64,000 bases of DNA. Source: Lycorma delicatula. Lineage: Eukaryota; Arthropoda; Insecta; Hemiptera; Fulgoridae. The DNA lies in contig NC_134455.1 of the NCBI RefSeq assembly GCF_047948215.1, positions 303,322,147-303,386,146 on the forward strand. The letters are read 5' to 3'. The notes beneath the pieces are model-generated. The model saw nothing but the letters and a program-made list of their open reading frames with translations, did not search any database and was not told where the DNA came from. Each line of letters opens with the position of its first letter. Position 1 is the stretch's first letter. The translations under genes were made by a program, and so were the position numbers. Of the stretch, positions 12,941 to 23,297 are shown piece by piece.

Positions 12941-13240
12941 GCCTTTCTTTCTTTTTCCTGTTTAGCCTCCGGTAACTACCGTTTAGATAATACTTAGAGG
13001 ATGAATGAGGATGATATGTATGAGAGTGAATGAAGTTAGTCTTGTACATTCTCAGTTCGACCATACCTGAGATGTGTGGTTAATTGAAACCCAACCACCA
13101 AAGAACACCGGTATCCACGATCTAGTATTCAAGTCCGTGTAAAAATAGATGGCTTTACTAGGACTTGAACGCTAGAACTCTCGACTTCCAAATCAGCTGA
13201 TTTGGGAAGACGCGTTCACCACTAGACCAACCCGGTGGGT
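12941..13240 (-). repeat. full-length tRNA-derived SINE, type A, with TSD
   Basis: On the minus strand the element starts ACCCACCGGGTTGGTCTAGT. TGGTCTAGTGG (13210-13225) is an A box, and GCGTTCAAGTCC (around 13165) is the B box of a tRNA-like head. A body containing GGTGGTTGGGTTTCAATTAA follows, then a tail with TCCGGAGGCTAAACAGG and an A-rich end. It is flanked by perfect 11-bp copies of AATTTACTGTA at 12930-12940 and 13241-13251, the target-site duplication of an L1- or RTE-like machinery. It would be transcribed by RNA polymerase III and codes for no protein. Sisters lie at 53416-53712 and 54154-54344. Confidence 0.9.
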
Positions 13241-13251
13241 AATTTACTGTA

Positions 13252-13506
13252 CCCTGCTCTAGAGTGAGCTCACCCAGTAGCTTATTAATTTTCTCTCCAG
13301 AAGGAAAGACTACTTATGTAGTTTAGAAGGAAGTATTAAATTAAAATACTAAAATCTTCTAAGAATCTACCCGAAATTCAAACAGCACTCATAAATTGAT
13401 AGTAATTGATTTGCGTTGACATACGCATATGCTGACAGCCCATCTATTTCCTATACATTTTCACTTTTTTACAACTCTTTTGTTCAACATGTCATTTTAT
13501 TCTGAT
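13252..13506. other. unassigned sequence
   Basis: No recognisable gene or repeat. It ends at the start of the direct duplication. Confidence 0.5.
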
Positions 13507-13900
13507 TGACGTGATCAGCGAGAACTAGTGTTAATCTCATAACGATGAATTTTTTTTAGCCGTTTTATTGTTAACTACAGTTTTAATAATAGATATATAT
13601 GTCTATTTTTTTTTAACTTAAATAAAGCCGTTCATTAGTATTATTTTTATTTCTCAAATAAACATGTCTTTGAATACAGTTATCTTAAAAGAAATTCCTC
13701 TCTAAAAATATAAAAAGTAATAAATATATTATCTACGTAAATATTTTATATACATTTTTAAGGCAGGATTGAATCGATTGTATAGTGAAAATCATTACTT
13801 TAAGAGTAAGCAGCTTTAAATAGTGTCACTTTTGTCTCAGATGCTTTCCATTCGTCATAATCATAAAAAAGATGGGATAAATTGTGTAAAAAAGCAAATT
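13507..13900 (+). repeat. direct duplication, unit 1
   Basis: Nearly the same as 14610-15006. Both start TGACGTGAT and continue CGCGAGAACTAGTGTTAATC or CAGCGAGAACTAGTG, share GGCAGGATTGAATCGATTG, and end at AAAAAAGCAAATT. Differences are scattered single bases and indels of one or a few bases. Non-coding. Confidence 0.85.
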
Positions 13901-14609
13901 CGTACTATTTGTGCTCATTTCTTTTAAGGATACTTTATGGTTTTTAATAATTACTAATTCTTTTGTAATTAAAATGTTAGCGTTGAGGAATTACTTTTTG
14001 TTCATGTACAAATTCTGATTCTGTATTTCGCCAGTGAAGCCGCGAAAGGAGATACATATTTATTTAAAAATATTATCTTTATTAATCTCTAGGGTTAATC
14101 AATCGACTACACAAACTTATAAATTAAATACACTACGTTTCACATTATTCTCTAAGCTTCCTCAGGTGACAATTCACATTTATACACACATCATACAAAA
14201 TTCTCTTGCATACGAAAGTGATTGATATCTTCATAAAAACCCATTTTAACCAATAATTTCATTCATGCATTCACATTAAAGTACTTAAATTGTGACGCCT
14301 TTAACCCGCGTACTAATATGAATATTAACTTAAATGTAATTTAAGTATATTTTTCTCTTGATTGGATAGAATTAATTATAAGACACATTTTACTTAAAAA
14401 TATTATCTTTATTAATCTCTTTGGTTAACCAATTAAGTACATTACATTTCACCTTCCTCAGTTGACAATACACATCGTACAAAATTCTCTTACATACTTT
14501 ATATAGTGCAATATAATAATAATTAGTTCACTAAAACTGGCATACATTTGAGTCGATCTAGTTGCTCGACATCTGCATATGACGTAATTTTATTCTGATG
14601 GCTTCAGCG
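13901..14609. repeat. spacer with its own smaller direct repeat
   Basis: Within the spacer, about 14055-14215 and 14393-14500 repeat each other. Both contain AATATTATCTTTATTAATCT, CTTCCTCAG, GACAAT and CATACAAAATTCTCTTGCATAC (or a close variant). The region therefore went through more than one duplication. The 63-codon frame at 14034 overlaps this repeat and is not credible. Confidence 0.6.
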
Positions 14610-15006
14610 TGACGTGATCCGCGAGAACTAGTGTTAATCTCATAATGATTAATTTTTTTAGCCGTTTTATTGTTAACTACAGTTTTAATAATAAGATATA
14701 TATGTCTATTTTTTTTTTAACTTAAATAAAACCGTTCATTAGTATTATTTTTATTTCTCAAATAATCATGTCTTTGAATACAGTTATTTTAAAAGAAATT
14801 CCTCTCCAAAAATATAAAAAGTAATAAATATATTATCTACGTAAATATTTTATATACATTTTTAAGGCAGGATTGAATCGATTGTATAGTGAAAATCATT
14901 ACTTTAAGAGTAAGCAGCTTTAAATTAGTGTCACTTTGTCTCAGATGCTTTCCATTCGTCATAACCATAAAAAAAAATTGGGATAAATTGGGTAAAAAAG
15001 CAAATT
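14610..15006 (+). repeat. direct duplication, unit 2
   Basis: Second copy of 13507-13900, about 1.1 kb downstream in the same orientation. Confidence 0.85.
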
Positions 15007-15190
15007 GATTTACGTTCTATCTATTGATCTCAATTGTACATCTTTCACTCGAGACATCATTAATTATAACTATTATAACATAACACGTAATTAGTTTCCG
15101 TATTGATGGTATAGTATCTTTAAAGAAAAATCACTTATAAAATATCTTAATAAAATTTCATAATAACCGGTATATAAAATTCCTAACCAG
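15007..15190. other. AT-rich spacer
   Basis: Nothing recognised. Confidence 0.5.
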
Positions 15191-15224
15191 GTATATTATA
15201 TTTATTATAATAAATATAATATAC
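15191..15224. other. perfect 34-bp palindrome
   Basis: GTATATTATATTTATTA is followed directly by its exact reverse complement TAATAAATATAATATAC, with no loop. Its right end contains the TA (15222-15223) that acts as target site for the transposon to the right. Confidence 0.95.
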
Positions 15225-15592
15225 AGGGTGATATTTAAGTATGGAAACAGCTTTATACTGCATATCTGAGAGGTATTTGGAGGCAGAAAGAAATGGGGTT
15301 TTACATAGTTAAAAAATTTGCATTATGGTGGGTTTTTAATTTTTGTCCGCCATATTGAATCAAAAGTAATTGTTTTAAAATGGGAAGGTGGACATATAGA
15401 CACCTGATTTCGATTTAAAATTTTACAAGAAAAATTACGGTGAAATCAGGTTTTTTTGTTAATGCCTTCACTATCGAGTTATAAGCATTCTAAGTTGCAA
15501 TGACGGAAAAATTGTGTTAATAAAATGAGGTAAAACGCGCTGCATGAAAATTTTATTGCATTTTGCATTCATAAAGCGTACAATAACCAACT
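15224..15592 (+). repeat. left long terminal inverted repeat
   Basis: Shares with the right repeat TATGGAAACAGCTTTATACTG, GAGGTATTTGGAGGCA, TTTTTGTCCGCCAT, ACACCTGATTTC and GTTGCAATGACG in collinear order, at roughly 80-85 percent by eye. Confidence 0.9.
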
Positions 15593-15849
15593 TTAAAATT
15601 GCCTATAATATTGATATTACAACTAATAATTAACAACACAACAAATTAAATCTGTAATAATTGATATTATTTTTTAAATTTGTTTTATCATGTCTGGTGG
15701 TACACGTACAGATTCGTCAATCCTTCATTTCAATTCGTCAATGTCTGTACAGGTTTTGCTTTGTAAATATAATGTTTCAGGTACTCCCAAAGAAAGTAAT
15801 CCAGAGGAGACAAGTCTGAGAGGTCCTGATAGGCTATTCTATAGCTCCT

Positions 15850-16681
15850 CTACGACCTACCAAACGATTTGGAAATTATTCATTTAAAATTTTCCGTGTC
15901 CTTAGATAATAACTAGGTGGTATCCAGTCTTGCTGAAACCATGCGTTATTATTTAATTCTTGTCCAACATTTTCCCAACTATTTGGTAAAATCCTAATAG
16001 GTAACAATTTGCAGTAAGCATCTCCTGTAAGATTGTCATCTAAAATAAAAGGTCCTACAATTCCATGACCAACGATTCCCGCCCAAACATTCACTTTCTG
16101 AGGATGTTGTGTGTGAGATTCCAACATCCATCTGGGATTATTATCGCTCCAATTTAGACAGTTTTACTTATTCACATGGCCGTTTAACATACAAGTTGCT
16201 TCATCGGTAAATATTAAATCAGAAAATTTTGCGTCTACATTTAATTTTTACATTGTATCACAATGCTCAACTCGGCGATCAAAATCATCTTCCGAAAGTT
16301 CTTGCACTAGGTGTATCTTGTAAGCGTGAAATTTATTTGTTAAGAATTTTTAGAATTGAAAAATAACTGATTTCTTGTTGGACAACAGCTTTCCTAATCG
16401 GGGATCTTCAGCAAAGGTCTGCAATACGTCTAATGACTTTGCATCAGTTGTGGCAGTTTATGATCTACCGGTGCGAGGACGATTCTTTACAGTACCGGTT
16501 TCTTCAAATCGCTACACTGCCTTGATCACAGTTAATTTACTTCACAGTTGATTTAAATAATAATTTTTTTTAAAATCTATTATTAAATAAATCATATACC
16601 TCTTATAAAGGCCGAACATTCGTCACCATACCCGTACATCATCAACAGAGTAATTTTTTTAGTTTCACTTAAAGAAGACAT
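15850..16681 (-). pseudogene. transposase pseudogene of the long-TIR element
   Basis: A start codon at 16681-16679 opens MSSLSETKKITLLMMYGYGD, a typical N-terminus of the insect DDE transposases related to this superfamily. A stop follows soon after and the frame changes several times. The first catalytic Asp is visible as FTDEATCMLNGHVN (around 16160-16225). The frame 15876-16127 reads NVWAGIVG, then GPFILDDNLTGDAYCKLL, then WFQQD with the second catalytic Asp, but the next residue is Trp instead of Gly. The WPxRSPDL segment that should hold the third acidic residue is lost before the left repeat. The gene is dead and its position is central between the repeats, as expected for an autonomous ancestor. 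Confidence 0.75.
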
Positions 16682-17111
16682 TGTTGTTTGAAGATTTAAT
16701 ATTTAATAAAAATAAATAAATGGAAACTGATATTAAAACTTTCACCAAAAGCAAATTTGAACCACTAACTTACAACTTAATTTTTACTAGCACTATCAAA
16801 TTTTACCGTCACCTGTACGTTAAAGGTGAAATGAGTTAATAAGTTGCTTTGTTTCAGTGCAATAAAAATATGCATTGCTGTAAATTAACAGCTGATTTAC
16901 TCATCTAAATTTGTAACATTTTTTTTAAGTAAGTATTTCCAGCTGATTTGCTTCATTTACGATAAGTAATAAATATTAACTGATTTAACACTGGAAGTTA
17001 ATTTTTATTTAGAAATTATATCAATTGATAATTTGTTTAATTTGTTGTTGTTAATTATTTGTTATTGTCGGTTATTATCAATATTATAGCACTGTTCAAC
17101 GTTCGTTTTTG

Positions 17112-17463
17112 TATGCATTATGAATGTAAAATGCCATAAAACCTTTTTTGCAACGCGTTTTACTTCGTTTTATTGAAATGATTTTTCGTCATTGCAACTT
17201 TGAATGTTTATAACTCAATAACGAAAGCATTAACAGAAAAACGGGATTCACCATTGTTTTTCTTGTAAAATTTTAAATAGAAATCAGGTGTCATACGTCC
17301 ACCTTCTTATTTAAAAAAATTAAGTTTGATTCAATGGCGGACAAAAATTAAATACCCACCAATGCAGATATTTTTAAATTAAGTATAACGTCATTTCTTT
17401 TGCCTCCAAATACCTCTTCAGATATGCAGTATAAAGCTGTTTCCATACTTAAAGATCACCTGG
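17112..17463 (-). repeat. right long terminal inverted repeat
   Basis: Mirror of the left repeat. The divergence between the two arms gives a rough sense that the insertion is not recent. Confidence 0.9.
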
Positions 17464-17465
17464 TA

Positions 17466-17477
17466 TAATAATATTTT

Positions 17478-17528
<51 letters not shown>

Positions 17529-18335
17529 TAAATTTATAATATTTTCCTAATTAACCTCCTAATAAGATTTATAAAAATGAAAAACCGTTATTAAAAAAAA
17601 ATCAGCATTTTTTCTCAAATCTTTTAATTATTATTTTTTACGATCTTAATAAATATCGTAAAATAAGAAAATCCATTTATGGACGATTCACATTACATAT
17701 TTTTGTGTTAATATAGGTTCATTCCTAATTAAAGTAATTTTATATAAATCAGTGGCTTCTTGACTTCCATCGTAGGTTATAGGTGAGTTCCGGCAACCCG
17801 GTTTTAGTTCACAGTTATTATAAAACAATAGAGACGTAGTCATTATACATTCTCATTGTATTTCTTCTAGAAAATTAATCACATAATTTTCATTAAAGGA
17901 TTTAATAAATAAAAAGAAGAGTTCCTTATCGTGATTTATTAACTCCTATTTCGTCTTTAAACCTGCGTTGAATAGTTTAACCAACATTAAATTCTTGGGT
18001 TATAAGAACGTTATCATTACAGCTTGAGCGCTTCATACAGCGCGGTCCACGGTATCATATATATTTTTTTTTTGTTAGGACATTTAAAAAATTGAACCAA
18101 AATCGAATTTGTTAACTCTTTAATTTTTTTATTTTTTATTTTACATCAGTATTCTAAAACTGAACATGAGATTGTTTAAAAACCCCTCCCCAAAAAATAT
18201 AATAATAAAATTTAAAAATATAATCTTAGATAAAATTTCTGTCATATTTTCAAGTTAAAAGTACGTTTTAAATTTCATTTTAACGGGTTTTAGGTAAGTT
18301 TTTGAAGCAATTAATAAACGATGGATAAATTCTTA
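17466..18335. other. AT-rich DNA with a (TA)n run
   Basis: Contains an uninterrupted (TA)n run at 17482-17522 immediately beside the long-TIR element. The rest is featureless. Confidence 0.6.
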
Positions 18336-18644
18336 GCAAACAGTGTACTGGCAGATTTGACGGGGTGGCTGCGGACGCGAGAGGTCATGAAGTAACTACG
18401 CATAAAACCGAAATTTTGCTGCGGACGGGTAGGAGATGGATGCCGTGTTATACGGTTAGACTAGAGGACACAGTCGTGACCATCTTGAGGAGAGCCAAAT
18501 ACCTTGGTATCTGGCTCGATGAGACGAGGCGGTTTACAACACACGTAACGGAGATTTACCAAAAGGCCGAGAGATTGACTTCAGCAGTTGCCAGACTCAT
18601 GAGGAATGTTAGAGGTCCTAGACCCTCCAAAAGAAGGCTATTAT

Positions 18645-18674
18645 TATATTATTGGTAATATTACTAATAATATA
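18645..18674. other. AT-rich palindromic insertion inside the LINE
   Basis: A 30-bp palindrome with one mismatch pair, centred at 18659/18660, lies between codons for PSKRRLL and the continuation near TCCGTAATTATGTATGC. Its AT content clashes with the GC-rich LINE, so it looks inserted. Confidence 0.75.
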
Positions 18675-18725
18675 TTATTGCGGCTACGATGACCTCCGTA
18701 ATTATGTATGCAGCACCGGTGTGGT

Positions 18726-18752
18726 GTGAAACCACCGCACCGGTGGTTTCAC
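18726..18752. other. 12-bp perfect hairpin in the LINE
   Basis: GTGAAACCACCG, loop CAC, CGGTGGTTTCAC. The first arm repeats nearby LINE sequence (GGTGTGGTGTGAAACC), so it probably arose by a local inverted copying event. Confidence 0.85.
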
Positions 18753-19262
18753 AAGTGGTTTATTAAGCGTAATAGACATAGTATTAATGGTTCTATCAAC
18801 CGCTTGTACTCAGGGTGGCGCAGGCGTACACATCAGTATTGCTGAAGGCAACGGGAATGCCTTCGGTGCACCTGTTGGCGGTTGAACGTCTAAAGAGATA
18901 TTCAGGATAGAGACGCCGCGGTTGCCAGGAAAGAGTTGATCGAGAGATGGTCCGACGCGGTTACCGGTAGATGGATCTTCAGGTTGATAACCGCGGATCA
19001 AGAGGAGACACGTGGAGGTGGACTTTTGGACGATCCAATGGCTTACCGGTCATGAATCGTTCGGGATCTACCTCCACGCCAAGGGCAGGCGTGGCTACTG
19101 TGACGACGTAGATCATACTTTTCTCAGATGTCCAAAATGGTTTCGGAGCGGCCCTTTGATAGGGCGGTTTCACCTGAAGAGGTGATGAAGAGTAAGATAG
19201 GCTCGGGTTCAGGTTGGGACACGTGCTCGAGATGGTTCAAAAGAGTTCTCTCCGTCAGATTA

Positions 19263-19590
19263 TAAGAAGAAGGAAGTGATTAGGGTAGTGTGCAGTCCCG
19301 AAGTGGGGGTGGAAGGCCAGCCCACGGGTGTTGTCGGCGGGGTTCCAACAGGATCGTCGCCGCTGGGTGCCCCTGGGAACGCCGGAAGCCCTTGCGGGTA
19401 AACCCGGAGTACCCGTAGGCACGTGAGGTGACGTTGTTTACCTCACTAAGTGGTTCCGTCACCACGTCGTGGGAGGGGAAGGGTTTTTAGTTGATCCCTG
19501 CCTTACGTAGGAAACCCACACACCCAGCGGTACGTTCCGCAGGGCGGCTGGCAGCAGATTTTCCCTCCTCCAACGCAAAAATAAAAAAAG
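19263..19590 (+). other. GC-rich 3' UTR of the R1-type LINE
   Basis: A G+C-rich block with no convincing frame ends in CTCCTCCAACGCAAAAATAA. The short open frames on either strand here are by-products of the GC content. Confidence 0.65.
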
Positions 19591-19896
19591 TTATAATCGC
19601 AGTTTTATAATACGGTGATACTTCTAGAAATAAAAGTCGCGAAAGGATTTTCAGTGTTGAAAGTACAATACATTAGATTCTTATTAAAGACCATGCATAA
19701 TTTCAGTTTTGTTATTAATAATATTATAATAACAATTATTATTGCTTATCAGCTTTTTTTGTTAATTTATTTTGTTTTTAAATAAATATAATACTTATTT
19801 TTTAATCTGTTTACACTAGGTAATATACTACGAGTGCTGGTTAAATTATCAATTAATTTATTTATAATCGGCGAACACAAATTATGTACACAGATA
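19591..19896. other. AT-rich DNA, nothing recognised
   Basis: Featureless spacer between the LINE and the next transposon. Confidence 0.55.
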
Positions 19897-19898
19897 TA

Positions 19899-21110
19899 CA
19901 AGTGAATGAAAAGTTATGCAACCCACATGGAAAATGGAAAAATACATATGGAATACATATTCCGTGTAGAAACCAATATACGAGAAAACTTGATAAAATT
20001 TGAAGAGTAGAATATTTATTAAATAATTTAATAACTTTTACAGTAATTTTGTTTTAAAAAATGTTCCAATGTCTTCCGTTTGCAACTCTACAAGGATCAA
20101 CACGTTTCGTGTTAGCAGCCACTTTTGTTATGATGGCAGCACTGCTATTGGATATTTCGACGTCAACTTTGCGTTTGGAACTTCAATTATGCAAGGTTTA
20201 TTTTTGAATATTTTGTATTTTAAATAACCCCCCAATAAAACATTCGTGGGAGATAAATTTGGAGACCTAGGTGGCCGTGGAGGACAGGCAATGACATCTT
20301 TCCCAATGAACTCACGTAGTAGCAAGTGTGTTTGCTGTGCGGGCAGTTGCACCGTCTTGCTGCACAATCAGCAATGTTTATTTTCTAACAGCGCTATGAT
20401 GTAAGTTACAGACTGCTGGTAGGGTTCAAATATTATTATTAACGAGAAAAATATTGGTTATTCTGTTCCAAAAAACTGCACGCCAAATTTCGATCTTTTT
20501 TTGATATATTACATTAAGTCTCATGTAAAATGTGAGGGTTCTCTGCACTCCAGTTGTCGGTTGTTCTGGCTATTTACATAGCACTTAGATGAAACCACGC
20601 CTCTAAACACTAAAAAAAATGTTATCCAAGATCAGAATATTGCCGCGAACAAACGCATAAACCATTTGCAATAATAGTTTTTTTCCGTGATCGGGTTATT
20701 GCAATTCCTGCAGGACGTGAATACGTTCCAGTCGTAATTTAATTTTTTTTGTGGCTTTGCTGACACTCCCGTATAATATTCCAATCTGTTGAAATAGCCT
20801 TCTTATTGACTTTCAAGTTGACCGAAGTTGAACGTACACGTTCTAAAGATTCGTCATCTGTCGACCGGCCGGACCGTTTTCGTTCATCTATACAATCTAT
20901 TTCTCTAAAAAGAGGCACTTTGCGTGGAATTGCATGATAGTCTTTATAGCACTGTCGCTGATTAACAAAATAGGGAGAGATTACGTGATTGCTGCGTATA
21001 AGTTATTGCTAAACGTCAAGCATTACCAACCCTTTAGTGTCAACGTAAAAGCAAATTTCCCACTTTAGTGGATTAATAAATTCAGCGTTGCGTAACTTTT
21101 TTCTGACCTG
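19899..21110 (-). mobile_element. ITm-superfamily DNA transposon, copy C
   Basis: 1.21 kb with TA at both outer edges (19897-19898 and 21111-21112). The left end reads CAAGTGAATGAAAAGTTATG and the reverse complement of the right end reads CAGGTCAGAAAAAAGTTACG. This gives inverted repeats of about 25 bp with a few mismatches. It belongs to a different family from copies A and B. The interior codes for a degraded transposase on the minus strand. Confidence 0.8.
20090..20960 (-). pseudogene. ITm transposase pseudogene (copy C)
   Basis: The clearest part is 20128-20367. It reads LLREFIGKDVIACPPRPPRS, then PNLSPTNVLLGGYLKYKIFK, the C-terminal catalytic region of an insect DDE/D transposase. The usual SPDL appears as SPNL, and the third acidic position in the TPxD pattern is Asn (SPTN), so the active site is broken. 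The upstream half, up to about 20960 on the minus strand, has many frame changes and only faint similarity. No full-length frame remains. Confidence 0.65.
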
Positions 21111-21112
21111 TA

Positions 21113-21926
21113 TTTGTTACTTTACTTGCTCTGTTATATTCTACATACTCTATTTAATGCGTAATAGTTATTACATAAGAGATGTTATTTATTTGTTTTT
21201 GAGTTAAAAGCTTAATGGTAAAATATAAATCATATTTACTTTTTTCATCACCATTGTTTTTGTTAGTTAATCTATGAAATTTTGTTTCGTTATTTAAATT
21301 TGTCTTTAAAATACTTAAAAAAAGAGCTAGTTAGGCTACTTTTAACATAATAAAACGGCGCGAGAGGCACAAAAAACTAAATAATTCCTTATTAACTACC
21401 AATAATTAATCTTCTCATACTCCTTTCCGAATTTGCATGCTTGGTAGAAAATTTTTGAGATAATTCGGCCATTTTAATATTATTATTACATTATTTTTCA
21501 AATAATAATCGAATTTTATACATATATTTTTTTTATAAAATCCCTTTATTAGCACTGTGTTAAATATTATTTCTAGTATTATACCGATTTTCTTATAAGC
21601 GACTTGTTTCATAAATTAAACTTAAAACCAAAAGCATACAGTGGTAGAAAATATATAAACGAGGATCATAATAAATTTCCAATGTTTTCAGGATATAGTT
21701 ATTCTAGCTTATAAAGCCATCTATAGATACAAGAATTATTCATATAGTCATTAAAGAACTACAATCAACTTTTGGAAATAAAATATCACGTGAAACAACA
21801 GGATACGTTCACAGAGCTATTAACCATAATGAGCGAAGTTTTACATTCGGAACGTAATAAACAAGATCTCATTTAAGACAAAAAAGAATGAAGTTATTAA
21901 TGAATAATAACGGTGCACATCAAATA
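21113..21926. other. AT-rich DNA, nothing recognised
   Basis: No motif or repeat partner seen. The 65-codon minus frame at 21415-21612 is low-complexity. Confidence 0.5.
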
Positions 21927-23295
21927 CAATGCGTTCGGGAAGTCGCTGTGCAGTATGCTTTAGAGTTATGAATTATTGTATATTCATTCTGTTCTTTCGG
22001 CGTTAGTTTGGTTGCTTTGTGGATTTGTTAGGTGTTGCTCAGTAATAAACCAAGACTTCAGTTGTAATTGAACGTGTTTTTGTTCCGTTTCATTTATCGA
22101 AATCAATATTTAGGAGAAATGTAACGGTTCTTTCGGTAGAGGAACGGCATTTTTCTGATTGAACACATCTTTTGTTAAGGTGGCAGGCGTACTGATTTAG
22201 TGAAGCACATGTTTTCTGAAAAATTTTCAAATACTCTTGTTCTTCAATGTAGTTCGAACTCTTATCGAAAAATTTCGGGCAACAGGCTCTGTTGAAGACG
22301 CTATTGAAGTGGAAGACTACCTAAACTAAACGAACAGAAGCTGCTTGATATTTCGGATGCTATGGCCGAAAGTCCATCGAAGTCAATGCGTAAGTTAGCA
22401 CAGCAGCAAGATATCGGCTTGCTACCGCACATAAAGCTGTAAGAAATAAACTGAAACTTTTCCCCTACAGAGTAATGTTTGTTCATGAACTGAAACCTAT
22501 AGATGATGCCAAAAGACTAAATTTTTGTTAACGGTTTAAACACTTTAATGATCAAAATTCATTAGGTATCTTCGACATTACGTTTTGTTTTTTTTTTACA
22601 GATAAAGCGTTGTTTCACCCGGGAAGGTATCTTAATTCACAAAATACACGACTGCGGTCGACAACTAACCCACTTGAATTACACAGACAATCTTTACACG
22701 AAGCGAAAATTGGAGTTCGGGTCGATGTTAGTAGAACGCGTATTCTGGGTTCAATCGTTTTCGAAAATACAGTTAATAATGATCGTTATTGTGTTGTTTT
22801 AACAAAATTCATTGGTCAGTTTACAAAGGTGGAAATCAATCACGGTTTGTTCCAACAACATGGCGTCACAGCGCTCACAGTTGACAGATCAATAACGTTT
22901 TTACGAAATTTTTTTGGTGAACGAATCATTTCAAGGGATTTGTGGCCTGCACGATCGTCCGATCTGACTCTCCCAGATTACTTTCTATTGGGGGCAGTGA
23001 AACAAGCAGTGTATCGCAACAGACCACACACGATTGACGAATTAAATACTGCAATAACGGTATATATACGAGATATTCCAGTACGTGGGCCGGTTAGTGT
23101 TTGAAAACAGATTGGTACAAGTGCAGTATTGTATTGATGTTGGAGGAATTATTTTCACCTTTTATAAACTATTCCAGTTATTGTAATACCCGTTTCTATA
23201 AAATAATGAAATAAATTTACAATGTAATAATTATGAAATTTTTGTCATTACATTTCCATAATTGCGGTGCACACCAACTTTCCATACGTTCTGCA
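21927..23295 (+). mobile_element. ITm-superfamily DNA transposon, copy B
   Basis: About 1.37 kb, same family as copy A. The left end TGCGTTCGGGAAGTCGCTGT matches the reverse complement of A's right end. B's right end, read in reverse complement, contains GGAAAGTTGGTGTGCACC and AATTATGGAAATGTAATGAC, as in A's left end. TA lies near both edges, but the exact outermost base is uncertain by a few bp. Confidence 0.8.
22135..23104 (+). pseudogene. ITm transposase pseudogene (copy B)
   Basis: Best preserved member of the family. The N-terminal helix-turn-helix part (22135-22450) is frame-shifted. The catalytic half is open from about 22590 to 23104. The first Asp is in TDKALFHPG (GAT at 22601-22603). 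The second should be in FQQD but reads FQQHGVTALT, so the catalytic Asp has become His. The third block reads LWPARSSDLTLPDYFLLGAV and keeps its Asp. A tail VYRNRPHTIDELNTAI follows, as in relatives. The open frame starts at a TTG inside the real protein, so it is not a true start. The gene is inactive because of the Asp to His change and the upstream breaks. Confidence 0.8.
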
Positions 23296-23297
23296 TA

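Larger units (their letters stand above)
15224..17463 (-). mobile_element. ITm-like transposon with long inverted repeats
   Basis: A 2.24-kb element. Its outermost bases read CAGGGTGATATTTAAG on the left and CCAGGTGATCTTTAAG on the reverse complement of the right. TA lies directly outside both ends (15222-15223 and 17464-17465), as expected for a TA-target ITm element. The inverted repeats extend far inward, to about 15592 on the left and back to about 17112 on the right. Between them lies one decayed transposase gene on the minus strand. Terminal repeats of 350 bp or more are much longer than the 20-40 bp usual for mariner-type elements. Confidence 0.85.
18336..19262 (+). pseudogene. R1-type reverse transcriptase C-terminal relic
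   Basis: Would have been the thumb and C-terminal part of the LINE ORF2 protein, which reverse transcribes the element RNA at the target site. Readable pieces in order: HKTEILL; AKYLGIWLDE; RLTSAVARLMRNVRG; PSKRRLL; VIMYAAPVW; and, near the end, GYCDDVDHTFLRCPKW, which keeps the C-x4-H-x4-C part of the zinc-finger-like motif of R1-clade ORF2 proteins. The catalytic FADD block is missing because of the 5' truncation. The reading frame is broken by an AT-rich palindromic insertion around 18645-18674, another palindromic patch at 18726-18752 and several stops. Confidence 0.8.
18336..19590 (+). mobile_element. 5'-truncated R1-clade LINE
   Basis: The composition changes sharply from AT-rich to GC-rich at about 18336 and back at about 19575. 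The first 0.9 kb is a decayed reverse transcriptase C-terminus and the last 0.3 kb is a GC-rich 3' untranslated tail ending in an A-rich run. The 5' truncation is typical of LINE integration. I could not identify a certain target-site duplication. R1, TRAS and related LINEs often target fixed sites, but this copy sits in AT-rich DNA with no rDNA or telomeric repeats nearby. Confidence 0.8.

Noticed and set aside
18656..18664. TAATATTAC, the nonanucleotide of geminivirus-type replication origins
   Set aside because: It sits at the centre of an AT-rich palindrome with no Rep-like gene and no GC-rich stem; nine bases in AT-rich DNA are expected by chance.
19280..19465. Minus-strand frame in GC-rich DNA
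   Set aside because: Open because of the GC-rich LINE 3' UTR, on the antisense strand.
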